From NCBI GenBank assembly GCA_002402545.1, contig DHGA01000095.1, positions 1-19,626 of the forward strand: a stretch of 19,626 bases of DNA. Direction: 5' to 3'. The translations under genes and the position numbers were made by a program. The stretch's first letter is position 1. The number at the start of each line of letters is the position of its first letter. The notes beneath the pieces were generated by a model. The model saw nothing but the letters and a program-made list of their open reading frames with translations. It was not told the DNA's origin and ran no database searches. This stretch comes from Syntrophaceae bacterium UBA4810 (GTDB taxonomy: Bacteria > Desulfobacterota > Syntrophia > Syntrophales > Smithellaceae). Positions 5,165-13,069 of the stretch are shown here, in pieces.

Positions 5165-7729
5165 ATGCGTATCTGGCTTGCCACCTTAACCGTAATTCTC
5201 CTGATTATACTGCTTGCCCTTACGGTAAATAACGCCAAAGAAAAAGAAATGGTTGAGATCTTTAGCCGTCAGCAGCTCGCTTACGCGCAGAGTACCGCCG
5301 CGAGAATGTTGGATGTATTAAACCGGGTAGAAAAAAATGTAAGAGTCCTTGACCGCGTTGCTTCACCGGATAAATTATCAAAAAAACTGGATGATGATTA
5401 CAGCGCTATTTTTTTGGGCTGGGAGAAAATAGTTGAAGCGGCTTTTCTTTTTAACAGGGATGGGAAAGTAACACGGGTTTTTCCCGCGGACGCCGCTGTC
5501 CCCATTAACATGACGGATCATTTTACAAATCTTAAAAAGAGGCAAAAAAACTATATAAATTTAGTTGTAGATGAAAAATCCGCCCAATTCGACACGGCGC
5601 ATAAACAGGATTGGCGCTTTATTTTTGGCTATCCTATTTTGCGCAACGGAGATGTCTTTTCCGGCGCGTGGATGATGGCGCTTTCGCTGGCCGCGATCAT
5701 TGAAGATTATGAAAAACAGATACATGATAACGGAATGGGTTTTTTGTGGCTGGTTGATGAGAGAGGCCGCATCATTATTCATCCCGACCAGTTTTTTATC
5801 GGAAAAAGCATAAATGAGCTGGTTAAAACCGTAAATGAAAAAGACATCGACCTTTCTTTCGAAAGAGGAAATTATTTTGACGCCTTGGTTTTCAGAAACG
5901 GACAGAAAGACCAAAGAAGCATTATCGCCTATTATCCCGTTGAGTTTAGCGGCAAGCGATGGTTTGTGCTTATTGCCTCTCCTTACAGCAAGGTTGTTTT
6001 GCCTGTGCGTAAAACGTTCGCCTACACTCTTTTCAGCGTGATCATGATTATTCTGGTCGTTGTTATCGCGAGCATTTCTTTCGCTTTTTGGGAGGGTAAA
6101 AGGCTGCGGCTCGCGGAGGAGGAAAAACGATTAAAAGAAAGCCGTGATTGGGAGGAAAAACTTCTGCGGGAAAAGAAGACCATCGACGGTATTATCGAGG
6201 GCTCTCCCATACCCACTTTTGTTATTAATCACGAGCACAAAGTAATATTGTGGAACCGCGCCTGTGAAGAGCTTACCGGTTACTTGGCAAAAGATATGGT
6301 GGGCACGGATAACCATTACAAGCCTTTTTATTCCGTCAAAAGGCCGGTGATCGCTGATTTGCTAATAGATGAAGATGTGGGAAAATTAAGCGAATATTAC
6401 GATTCGAAAAAAGTAAAAAAATCAGAAAAGGTTTTTGGCGCTTACGAAGCCAATGATTATTTTGATAATCTGGGAGGGCATAGTCGATATTTGTATTTTC
6501 TGGCCGCCCCTATTCACGATGAAAAAGGCAAGGTTATCGCCGCTATTGAAACACTGCAGGATATTTCCCGTGACGAAGAATTGAGCAGAAGCTTGCGCGA
6601 ATACGCGGAGACGCTGCAGAACGAACTGACGGAAAATATAGAGCTCAGAAGAGAAGTTGAAGAGCTCTACAATTACCTGCAATCCATCATAAAAAGCCTG
6701 CCGGATAAAATTTATGAAATGGATGAGAACGGCATGATCAATTACATGAGCCGCGGCAGGCTGAAAAACGGCAAGGCGTCCTCCCGTGAATTACAAGGCG
6801 TTCATTTTATGGAGTTTGTCGCTCCGGATAACCGGGATTTTGTCCTGTCCATGTGGAAGCTGGCCAAGCAGGGTACCTATAAACCTTACGAGATAGAGGC
6901 CACGACAAAAGACGGGAAAAAAATAAATTTATTGATGACCACCTCTCCCGTGGTTGGCAGTAATCGATACATAGTCGTCCAGCGCGACATTACGGAATTT
7001 AAAAATCTGGAAAAGAAACTTTATGAAAGTGAAAAACTGGCGGCGCTTGGGCAATTATCCGCGGGCATCGCGCATGAAGTGCGCAATCCCCTTTCTTCGA
7101 TTAAAATGAGCCTGCAAATTTTATTAAAAAGGATGAGTCCTGCAGGCAACGATCTGAAAAGATTTAAAATAGCAGAAAAAGAAGTGGAGCATCTGGAGAC
7201 GCTGGTTAATAACATCCTGATTTTTGCCAAGCCGATGGAGCCGCAGAAGGCACCCGCCGATTTGTCCAAGGTGCTCGATCACGCCATTGCGATGGCGGAA
7301 AAAGGCATTGATGATAAAAAGGTTGAATTGCAGACAGAATTTTCCGAAGTCGCGCCGGTTAAAGTTGACGCGGCAATGTTGGGTGAAGCATTTTTAAATC
7401 TTATTCGTAACGCCGTGGAAGCTGTCGATGAACATGGGAGTGTTTTTGTCTCGCTGCAATCCGCTGATGAAAATAGGCAGACGGTTGTTGTGGAAATCAG
7501 AGATAACGGCTGCGGTATCGACGAGGCGGATATGCCGCATATATTTAACCCTTTCTTTACGATGAAAAAATATGGTACAGGTTTGGGACTTTCACAGGTG
7601 AAAAAAATTATTGACCTTCATCAGGGTACTATCGATATTATAAGTAAACCAAATGAGGGAACAACGGTGCGCGTTACTTTGCCTGTGGGAAAAGATGATT
7701 CACGGGCAACTGATACGATCAAAGATTAA
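5165..7729 (+). CDS. Sensor histidine kinase, Cache-PAS-PAS-HisKA-HATPase (NtrB/AtoS type)
   Basis: Membrane sensor kinase of 854 residues. In order: helix 1 (about 3-22); a periplasmic Cache domain (about 28-283, with WRFIFGYPILRNGDVFSGAW and a WLVDERGRIIIHPD segment); helix 2 (about 284-310); a charged coiled coil; a PAS domain (about 342-460, beginning GIIEGSPIPTFVINHEHKVI); a linker helix; and a second PAS domain (about 505-615). The HisKA domain follows, with the phosphorylated histidine H637 in IAHEVRNPLSSIK. The HATPase domain has an N box (N745-N749), DNGCGID (D780) and GTGLGLS (804-810). The proline after HEVRN is typical of kinases that pair with NtrC-like regulators, and such a regulator starts 11 bp downstream, so they are partners. 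GGGGAT precedes the ATG by eight bases. The Cache domain probably binds a small carboxylate or amino acid, but the ligand cannot be read from the sequence. Confidence 0.95.
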   Translation: MRIWLATLTVILLIILLALTVNNAKEKEMVEIFSRQQLAYAQSTAARMLDVLNRVEKNVRVLDRVASPDKLSKKLDDDYSAIFLGWEKIVEAAFLFNRDGKVTRVFPADAAVPINMTDHFTNLKKRQKNYINLVVDEKSAQFDTAHKQDWRFIFGYPILRNGDVFSGAWMMALSLAAIIEDYEKQIHDNGMGFLWLVDERGRIIIHPDQFFIGKSINELVKTVNEKDIDLSFERGNYFDALVFRNGQKDQRSIIAYYPVEFSGKRWFVLIASPYSKVVLPVRKTFAYTLFSVIMIILVVVIASISFAFWEGKRLRLAEEEKRLKESRDWEEKLLREKKTIDGIIEGSPIPTFVINHEHKVILWNRACEELTGYLAKDMVGTDNHYKPFYSVKRPVIADLLIDEDVGKLSEYYDSKKVKKSEKVFGAYEANDYFDNLGGHSRYLYFLAAPIHDEKGKVIAAIETLQDISRDEELSRSLREYAETLQNELTENIELRREVEELYNYLQSIIKSLPDKIYEMDENGMINYMSRGRLKNGKASSRELQGVHFMEFVAPDNRDFVLSMWKLAKQGTYKPYEIEATTKDGKKINLLMTTSPVVGSNRYIVVQRDITEFKNLEKKLYESEKLAALGQLSAGIAHEVRNPLSSIKMSLQILLKRMSPAGNDLKRFKIAEKEVEHLETLVNNILIFAKPMEPQKAPADLSKVLDHAIAMAEKGIDDKKVELQTEFSEVAPVKVDAAMLGEAFLNLIRNAVEAVDEHGSVFVSLQSADENRQTVVVEIRDNGCGIDEADMPHIFNPFFTMKKYGTGLGLSQVKKIIDLHQGTIDIISKPNEGTTVRVTLPVGKDDSRATDTIKD

Positions 7730-7740
7730 GGTTGTAAAAT

Positions 7741-9126
7741 ATGTCCAAAATTCTGGTTATTGATGATGACGCTTCGATTCGTGAAACACTGGATTTGTAT
7801 CTGACTGAAGAGGGGTACAAAGTGGAAACCGCCGAAACCGGCACGGATGGTCTGAACAAATACGTGAAAAACCCCTCCGATGTCGTGATTCTGGATATCA
7901 GGCTGCCGGATGTGGATGGATTTTCCGTTCTGGAAGATCTCAAAGAAGAAAATGAAAATGTTAAGGTTATCATGATTACCGCGTTTCATGACATGGAAAC
8001 AACAATTAATGCCATGAAAGGCGGAGCGTTTGATTATATTCACAAGCCGGTGAATGTGGATGAACTGGATATCGCCATAAAGAAAGCGCTTAAGTCGCTC
8101 GAGATGGAAAAAAAGATCGACGGGCTTTTAATGGAGCCTTCGCGCAGTTTCCGTGTGGGCGACATTATCGGCACGGGCAATAAAATGCGCGAAATTTTCA
8201 AGACCATCGGCATTGTTTCGCAAAGCCGTACCACGGTTTTGATTCAGGGTGAAAGCGGCACGGGAAAAGAATTAATCGCCAAAGTTATTCATCATAATAC
8301 TTCGCCTGATGAGCCGTTTATTGCCGTCAATTGTTCGGCGATTGTCGAAACGCTGTTGGAGTCGGAATTGTTTGGCCACGAGAAAGGTTCTTTTACCGGC
8401 GCCATTGCCCGCAAATTGGGCAAGTTCGAACTGGCCCGCTTAGGCACGGTCTTTTTGGATGAAATAAGCGAAATGTCGGTTAATTTACAGGCAAAGCTCC
8501 TACGCGTTTTGCAGGAAATGGAATTCGACAGGGTCGGGGGCAAAGACAAGGTAAAAGTCAACGCGAGAATAATGGCTGCCACCAACAAAGATTTAAAGGC
8601 GATGGTGAAAGAAGGAAAATTTCGCGACGATTTGTATTACCGGCTCAATATCGTGTCTATTACTATTCCGCCTTTGCGGGAACGCCGACAGGATATAGCT
8701 CCTTTGATTGATTATCTGCTGGCGAAGATTAATCTGGATTTGCACAAAAAAGTAATCGGTGTCTCTGATGAGATGATGGAAATATTCATGAATTATCATT
8801 GGCCGGGCAATATTCGCGAACTGGAAAATTTACTCGTGCGCGCCTGCGTGGTTGCGCAAGGTCAGGTTTTGGGAAAAAATGATTTTCCGGAACTGGGCAA
8901 AGATGAGGCAAGCAAGGCGCCTAAAGAAGAAATGGCAGAAGTTTTTACACCAAACGCGCCGGGCAAACTGCTTACACTCGATGATGTCGAAGAGCGTTAT
9001 ATCAGAAAAGTAATCAAGGAAAACGACAAGAAAAACAAAGGCGAAATCTGCGAAATATTGGGAGTGTCGCGGCCTACTTTGGAACGCAAACTGGAAAAAT
9101 ATGGTATCTCCTTTGAGCGGGAGTAG
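7741..9126 (+). CDS. Sigma-54-dependent response regulator, NtrC/AtoC family
   Basis: Cytoplasmic transcription activator of 461 residues. The receiver domain (1-120) has the acidic pocket DDD (8-10), phosphoacceptor D52 in VVILDIRLPD, T80 and K102. The AAA+ domain follows with Walker A GESGTGKE (170-177), the sigma-54-contacting loop GSFTGA (216-221, a common variant of GAFTGA), Walker B FLDE (D240, E241) and an arginine-rich RERRQDI segment. The C-terminus is a Fis-type helix-turn-helix (about 434-457, GEICEILGVSRPTLERKLEK). All catalytic residues are present, so it should be active. It is co-transcribed with the kinase 11 bp upstream. Its TAG stop is also the first base pairs of a repeat element, yet the length is normal for the family. 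A diverged fragment of the same gene, covering about codons 294-357, lies at 12154-12342. Confidence 0.95.
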   Translation: MSKILVIDDDASIRETLDLYLTEEGYKVETAETGTDGLNKYVKNPSDVVILDIRLPDVDGFSVLEDLKEENENVKVIMITAFHDMETTINAMKGGAFDYIHKPVNVDELDIAIKKALKSLEMEKKIDGLLMEPSRSFRVGDIIGTGNKMREIFKTIGIVSQSRTTVLIQGESGTGKELIAKVIHHNTSPDEPFIAVNCSAIVETLLESELFGHEKGSFTGAIARKLGKFELARLGTVFLDEISEMSVNLQAKLLRVLQEMEFDRVGGKDKVKVNARIMAATNKDLKAMVKEGKFRDDLYYRLNIVSITIPPLRERRQDIAPLIDYLLAKINLDLHKKVIGVSDEMMEIFMNYHWPGNIRELENLLVRACVVAQGQVLGKNDFPELGKDEASKAPKEEMAEVFTPNAPGKLLTLDDVEERYIRKVIKENDKKNKGEICEILGVSRPTLERKLEKYGISFERE

Positions 9127-9256
9127 GGGCTTTGCAAAGCACTCCCGGCATTCGCCGGGCAAGCATCTGCGGAGTGAATCCGGCGCATGCCGGATGCGCT
9201 TGCTCATTCCTCAATTCTCGCGCGCCTAGCATCTCAGCACTTTTGAACAGCCCCTA
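9124..9256. repeat. MITE-like repeat flanked by TA (element 2)
   Basis: It starts TAGGGGCTTTGCAAAG and ends TTTTGAACAGCCCCTA; the arms match at 13 of 16 positions as inverted repeats and both ends carry TA, as in elements mobilised by IS630/Tc1-type transposases. Inside are two tandem hairpins, CCCGGC-ATTC-GCCGGG (9144-9159) and ATCCGGC-GCAT-GCCGGAT (9178-9195). Read on the minus strand, it also carries AGGCGCGC and TGAGGAATGAG in the order and spacing found in element 1 at 541-666. It overlaps the stop codon of the response regulator. A second, truncated copy lies at 12334-12426. The hairpins may also act as mRNA 3'-end structures. Confidence 0.7.
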
Positions 9257-9588
9257 AAACTAGTATGATGTCCCCGGGTTTTTGGGACGGGATCATTTTC
9301 AGGAACCGCATCCTGGAGAAAAATCTTTAGGGATTCCCCGGCGCAGCGGCTTAAACCGGCAAGAAGCTTTCGATCATATAGAAAATACCGGCGAAGAATT
9401 TTCGGGATGCTGAAAATGAAATGCCGATGGGGCACCTTCTTGAGGCCATCCATGCAGAGTCATTATGGTCAGTTATGGAAAATGGGCGGGCGACGGAAAC
9501 TGAAATGCATCTGCACACCGGATTGATTACGGGCTCGACCGCGAAAAACCGGACAGGGAATTTCGGAAAATAGGAATGACCGATTCTC
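9257..9588. other. Gene-free stretch, probably decayed DNA
   Basis: Between the repeat and the inverted repeat at 9589 I find no intact gene. Frames are interrupted by stops. One 63-codon open stretch (9382-9573) has weak PAS-like character and is listed separately. Confidence 0.5.
9382..9573 (+). pseudogene. Possible decayed PAS-domain remnant
   Basis: A 63-codon frame with a stop just before and after it reads ...MPMGHLLEAIHAESLW then SVMENGRATETEMHLHTGLI. The order 'GHLLEAI...SVMENGRA...EMHL' resembles the middle of PAS domains in sigma-54 regulators, which often have a V-x-x-T-G-x-x-E-x-G segment here. There is no ribosome binding site, and the rest of any such gene is missing. The resemblance is weak and may be chance. 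Confidence 0.2.
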
Positions 9589-9654
9589 GTACCTACTTGC
9601 ATAAAAAAGAAGTCATTTTGAAATGACAGAAGGTGGACTTATGCAAATAGGTAC
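9589..9654. repeat. 66-bp near-perfect inverted repeat with inner hairpin
   Basis: GTACCTACTTGCATAA (9589-9604) and TTATGCAAATAGGTAC (9639-9654) are inverted repeats matching at 15 of 16 positions. Between them lies a second palindrome, GTCATTT-TG-AAATGAC (9612-9627). The whole unit is 16 bp beyond the stop of the beta-lactamase-like gene, so it probably ends that transcript, but the long outer arms also suit a REP-like or mobile-element end. Confidence 0.6.
9603..9627 (-). terminator. Putative intrinsic terminator of the beta-lactamase-like gene
   Basis: On the minus strand GTCATTT-CA-AAATGAC is followed at once by TTCTTTTTTAT. The stem is only seven pairs and AT-rich, but the T run is good and it lies 44 bp after the stop codon. 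The outer inverted repeat at 9589-9654 could stabilise it. Confidence 0.5.
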
Positions 9655-9670
9655 TAAATTCCCTTACATT

Positions 9671-11767
9671 TTACAGGATCAAATTCAGATGGATCGTTGA
9701 GCCTGCCGCACCGAACAGCATCAGATACGAAGCCTCTCCCGAACCGGGCAGTACGACGCTGCCGTTGCCCTTGCCGGAAGCCGTCTGATTGAAGTTACTG
9801 TCATAAAGCCTCCAGGCGGTGGCGTTACTGATGGAGATCGAGCCGGAAACCGGCAGCTTTCGCCACTCGGGGAAACCTTCACTGCCGATGGTTACCGAAG
9901 TGGATTCGGACGAGACAGATGAAATTCCAGATAATGGACAAAAGAGGGTGGTGCCGACACGGAGCCAGTTGCTTCCTTCCCGCTGTTCAATGGTCACATC
10001 GGTCAAATCCCTTCCTGAGATTTGCGGGATCTGCAGGTACATCCCGTCCAGCCGATCAGCCGCCGGCGGATCCGTATCGCGCACGAGATCCGCATCCTTA
10101 AACAGGTATCCGGTCAGGCCGTCGACGGACGTCAACAGCATGCTGTGATCAATGCTCAGATCCAGGAAGGATGAAAAAAATAATGTTTTATTCGCCGGTA
10201 GCCATCGGGTGGCCATGCGGTTCTGCCAGGCCGCTGAAATGGCGGCCCTGGCATCAAGCTTTTGCGCGAGCAGATAGGTTGTCGTGTAATGTCCGGCGCC
10301 GTATAATTTGCGATAATCAATATATTTTCGGTCGGAAGCGGTCAGCAGGCGAAGCCCCGTTATGGAATCGTCGTCCGCGGCGTACCAGCCGTCGCTCCTT
10401 TTCTTGAACGCCGCGTATTTCGGTATCCATATGTTTTCTCGGTAGCTTTCAACGGTCAGCGAACCGTCTGCCGCGAAACTCAAACGATACACGGAGCCGG
10501 CAGCGGCATAAAAGCCGGGGTAGGTGCTTTTCTCTTCCGCTGTCGGGGGATTGAGCGGGAGGGAATTCTGTGTCAATGTGATGGGCATTGCCGCGAGCGT
10601 ACCTTTATCAACAAGAGCTCTTAACATGACCCGTTCGCCGACTTTGCCCACCATATCCGAAGATGTTTTGTTTGACGCCATTAACACTATCACGCCGAGT
10701 TTGGCGTCCGGCGCCACGATCATCGTTGAACGGTACATGACCCCGTAGGATCCGTCAATGGAACCGCCCTTTTGCCAACCCCTGATTCCGACGGCCTTCA
10801 AACCCGGCTGTGCGACCGTATCCCATCCGAGTCCGTAGCGCGCCATGTCGGTTGGCGCCGGATTGAATGTTCCCGTGGTTTGGTCCTGGCCCATGGTTAC
10901 GATGGAGTTGGGGGAAAGAATTCTGGTCGTTCCTGATGCGCCTCCATTGATGAACATCATAATCAGCTTTCCCATATCGGCGGCGCTGGAATATAAAGCT
11001 CCGGTGGCATAGAGGTTCAGAGAGGTGTAAGGCTGGGGCGTCTCTCCGGTGTAGGGCCTGGCATAGGATCCCTCCGGGAGATAATCGTCGGGATAGCGGC
11101 TGTTGGTCATCTGCAGCGGCGTTAAAATTTTCTGTCGCACATATTCCGGATAACTCAGGCCGGTGACCGCCTTTACCAGGTTCTCCACCATCGTGAAGCC
11201 GTCATTGCTGTATACACTGAAATATCCCGGCGCATGCAGGAGGCGCTGGTATTTGAGACCGTCCATCACTTGCTCGGCAAAACCGGTAAAGGGCGCGTCG
11301 GTGAAACCATTGCGTAAATCACCGCTGGGGAAACCCGCCGAATGGTTCAGCAGCATGCGCACGGTAATGTTTTGGTATTCCGGGGAGACCATGCTGAATT
11401 CCTTCAGATAGGTGGCAAGCGGCAAATCGAGTTGAAAGCTGCCCTTTTCCACCAGTTGCATCACGGCAATGGTGGCAAACATCTTGCTGACGGAGCCGAT
11501 GCCGAACATGGTTTCCGGCGGTAGGGCTTTTCCCGCATAGTCCCGGGACTCTGTCCAGATGATCCGCTTATCATCCACCACCGCTAACGTGATCGCGCTG
11601 GGGTTGCACTCGGCTATGGCCTCGTCAACCGCAGCCCTGGCTTCGGCAATAGTTGCGGCGTAGTCGGAAGATGTAGAACCGCTGCATCCTGCAAGCAGAT
11701 TGAGTAACAGAATGGTTATAGCGAAAAAAGAAAAACGTTTCAGGATTAATGAAAGAGAGCTTGTCAT
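9671..11767 (-). CDS. Serine hydrolase of the beta-lactamase / penicillin-binding (S12) family, lipoprotein
   Basis: A 698-residue lipoprotein. The leader has KR, a hydrophobic core and the lipobox LLAGC (C28), so it is exported and lipid-anchored; the serine at +2 suggests outer-membrane sorting by the usual rule. The catalytic domain (about 40-380) has the class C beta-lactamase/S12 motifs: S92-V-S-K95, Y186-S-N188 and a KGG (333-335) in the third-motif position. The 300 residues after it are beta-rich and of unknown role; some family members carry such C-terminal domains. The substrate could be a cell-wall peptide, a beta-lactam or an ester and cannot be decided from sequence. AAGGGA lies eight bases before the ATG, and a near-consensus promoter lies at 11856-11884. 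The gene looks richer in GC than the flanking genes and sits in the variable patch, which suggests acquisition. Confidence 0.88.
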   Translation of the reverse strand: MTSSLSLILKRFSFFAITILLLNLLAGCSGSTSSDYAATIAEARAAVDEAIAECNPSAITLAVVDDKRIIWTESRDYAGKALPPETMFGIGSVSKMFATIAVMQLVEKGSFQLDLPLATYLKEFSMVSPEYQNITVRMLLNHSAGFPSGDLRNGFTDAPFTGFAEQVMDGLKYQRLLHAPGYFSVYSNDGFTMVENLVKAVTGLSYPEYVRQKILTPLQMTNSRYPDDYLPEGSYARPYTGETPQPYTSLNLYATGALYSSAADMGKLIMMFINGGASGTTRILSPNSIVTMGQDQTTGTFNPAPTDMARYGLGWDTVAQPGLKAVGIRGWQKGGSIDGSYGVMYRSTMIVAPDAKLGVIVLMASNKTSSDMVGKVGERVMLRALVDKGTLAAMPITLTQNSLPLNPPTAEEKSTYPGFYAAAGSVYRLSFAADGSLTVESYRENIWIPKYAAFKKRSDGWYAADDDSITGLRLLTASDRKYIDYRKLYGAGHYTTTYLLAQKLDARAAISAAWQNRMATRWLPANKTLFFSSFLDLSIDHSMLLTSVDGLTGYLFKDADLVRDTDPPAADRLDGMYLQIPQISGRDLTDVTIEQREGSNWLRVGTTLFCPLSGISSVSSESTSVTIGSEGFPEWRKLPVSGSISISNATAWRLYDSNFNQTASGKGNGSVVLPGSGEASYLMLFGAAGSTIHLNLIL

Positions 11768-11787
11768 AATATTTCCCTTTAATTTGG

Positions 11788-11805
11788 CAGGGAGTAGACT
11801 CCCTG
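11788..11805 (-). promoter_or_regulatory. Hairpin in the 5' leader of the beta-lactamase-like mRNA
   Basis: CAGGGAG-TAGA-CTCCCTG forms a perfect seven-pair stem with a four-base loop. It lies between the predicted transcription start (about 11849) and the ATG at 11767, some 20 bases upstream of the start codon. It could affect translation or mRNA stability. Confidence 0.35.
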
Positions 11806-11855
11806 AAGCTAGCTGCGGAAAGCTTCAATTGGCAAGTGCCTGATTTGTGGATTGG

Positions 11856-11884
11856 AGTATAAGAAATGCGGTCTTTTATGTCAA
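11856..11884 (-). promoter_or_regulatory. Sigma-70 promoter of the beta-lactamase-like gene
   Basis: On the minus strand a perfect TTGACA (11884-11879) is followed after 17 bases by TATACT (11861-11856), a 5/6 match to TATAAT. The expected start is near 11849, which gives an 82-base leader to the ATG at 11767. It is the strongest housekeeping-type promoter seen in the window. Confidence 0.75.
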
Positions 11885-12153
11885 CGGAAAACAGTCCGTA
11901 CACGATGATGATGGATATATAAAGTTGAGAACTTTTAATTCCCCTGATGGACGTGGCCGGGGCTCACTGATATTTTTCTGGAGCAAATAAAAAAAATCAT
12001 GTAAGTTACAACCTCACGCAGGGATTTTTTCCGGAATGAGGCTGTAAAGTAGATAGAGCGGAGGGATAACCTTAAGGTTCTAAGTTGATTGAACAGACGC
12101 CTGAAAAACGATGATGAGGAAAATGAATATCTTGAAAATTGGCAGTATGGTTG
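11885..12153. other. Gene-free stretch upstream of the gene fragment
   Basis: I see no gene here. It contains an imperfect hairpin around 12012-12045 (CCTCA ... TGAGG arms) and AT-rich DNA. A frame runs from 12089 into the fragment at 12154, but its first part has no similarity to the response regulator and looks non-coding. Confidence 0.4.
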
Positions 12154-12342
12154 TCGCGACGATTTATTTTATCGCTTGAACATCGTCTCTTTTACCATTC
12201 CGCCGCTCAGAGAGCGACGTCAGGACATCGCTCCTTTGAGTGATTGTCTGCTGGCGAAAATTAATCTGGATTTGCATAAAAAAGTAATCGGTGTTTCCGA
12301 TGAGATGATGGAAGTATTCATGAATTATTATTGGCCGGGCAA
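12154..12342 (+). pseudogene. Fragment of a sigma-54 response-regulator gene, diverged copy of the gene at 7741
   Basis: These 189 bases align without gaps to 8622-8810 of the intact regulator gene, about 85% identical (28 differences by my count). They encode RDDLFYRLNIVSFTIPPLRE, RQDIAP and on to MNYYWPGK, the second half of the AAA+ domain. About 22 of the 28 differences are synonymous, so this copy diverged while it still encoded a working protein and was broken later. The receiver domain, Walker motifs and helix-turn-helix are all absent. On the right the similarity jumps at GCCGGGCAA straight into repeat element 2, a sequence that in the intact locus lies 344 bp further on. No ribosome binding site or promoter is evident. 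Confidence 0.85.
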
Positions 12343-12426
12343 GCACTTGCGGAGTGAATCCGGCGTATGCCGGATGCGCTTTCTCAATTCTCGCGCGCCT
12401 AGCATCTCAGCACTTTTGAACAGCCC
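12334..12426. repeat. Truncated second copy of element 2
   Basis: This matches 9154-9253 except for a few substitutions and a loss of about seven bases around 12379 that removes the TGAGGAATGAG box. The left arm and first hairpin are missing. The second hairpin is kept as ATCCGGC-GTAT-GCCGGAT (12358-12375), with the only change in its loop. The right arm TTTTGAACAGCCC is present, but the terminal CTA is not. Confidence 0.8.
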
Positions 12427-12496
12427 AATTCCTGTTTGGGATAGGAATTAAAAAAGATATTTTAATGCATAGTCCGTTTGTTGGAGGAAGTGAGAA

Positions 12497-12970
12497 TTGG
12501 CTGAATACACTTTAGATTTACCAGGAGATAAAAAGTTACTATTGTCGATAGATGATAAGCTGTCCATTGATGTTAGGAGAGTTCTCGCAGGCATACTCAA
12601 GGAAACGATCAATGATATTAAGAAATCATTATGTGAAAGTGATGATCAGGAGGGTTGGTTCTATTTCCATTTATGTGATTTATACCCGCATCTTGATTCA
12701 ACGACAGAGTATCATAATTCACTGGATGCAATAACTTCACTATATGAGGTAACAAGAAAAACCTCTCTCATTTGGTTTCACGAAGATGAGGAAGGTAACA
12801 AAGTTTATGATGGTTGGGCTCCTTTAATCGGAGAAATATCATGGTTTGACGAAAATTGGCTAATTCAATACTATGTTCCCATCACAGTATGTAAATATCT
12901 CAAAGATAATTCAGTTGCACTGTGGGTTTTAGCATCCCTCGAAAAAAAGAAATTTCCGAAGATTCTTTAG
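12497..12970 (+). CDS. Unknown protein (157 aa), probably frameshifted at a run of A
   Basis: This gene is not recognised. It starts at TTG 12497 with GGAGG nine bases upstream and encodes 157 acidic, tryptophan- and tyrosine-rich residues, with no leader or membrane helix. The gene is clearly more AT-rich than its neighbours and lies between two gene fragments, so it is probably a recent arrival. The frame stops at 12970. One more A in the A7 run at 12942-12948 would let it continue through about 45 further protein-like codons, among them SPWYEIGVGCFFDKWFFVEI, to a stop at 13087-13089. It is thus either a disrupted gene of about 197 codons, a gene using slippage at the A run, or a sequencing error. 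The extended frame ends inside the engB copy, so its native C-terminus may also be lost. A role as an immunity or defence protein is possible from the setting but not shown. Confidence 0.55.
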   Translation: MAEYTLDLPGDKKLLLSIDDKLSIDVRRVLAGILKETINDIKKSLCESDDQEGWFYFHLCDLYPHLDSTTEYHNSLDAITSLYEVTRKTSLIWFHEDEEGNKVYDGWAPLIGEISWFDENWLIQYYVPITVCKYLKDNSVALWVLASLEKKKFPKIL

Positions 12971-13069
12971 CGTCTCCCTGGTATGAAATTGGAGTCGGAT
13001 GTTTTTTCGACAAATGGTTTTTCGTAGAAATTAGGACAATAATCTATTTCCTTAAGGTAGAAGGTTTAA

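Noticed and set aside
5561..5914. Minus-strand frames inside the histidine kinase gene
   Set aside because: They are antisense shadows of a strongly supported coding region.
9124..9256. Rho-independent terminator for the response regulator
   Set aside because: The hairpins are strong, but no T run follows either one; the segment is better explained as a repeat element.
11625..11903. 92-codon minus-strand frame upstream of the beta-lactamase-like gene
   Set aside because: It overlaps the promoter and the signal-peptide region in another frame and resembles no protein.
12089..12451. 120-codon open frame spanning the regulator fragment
   Set aside because: Only the middle matches the AAA+ domain; its start is unrelated sequence and its end is translated repeat element 2. 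It is a chance frame across a pseudogene.
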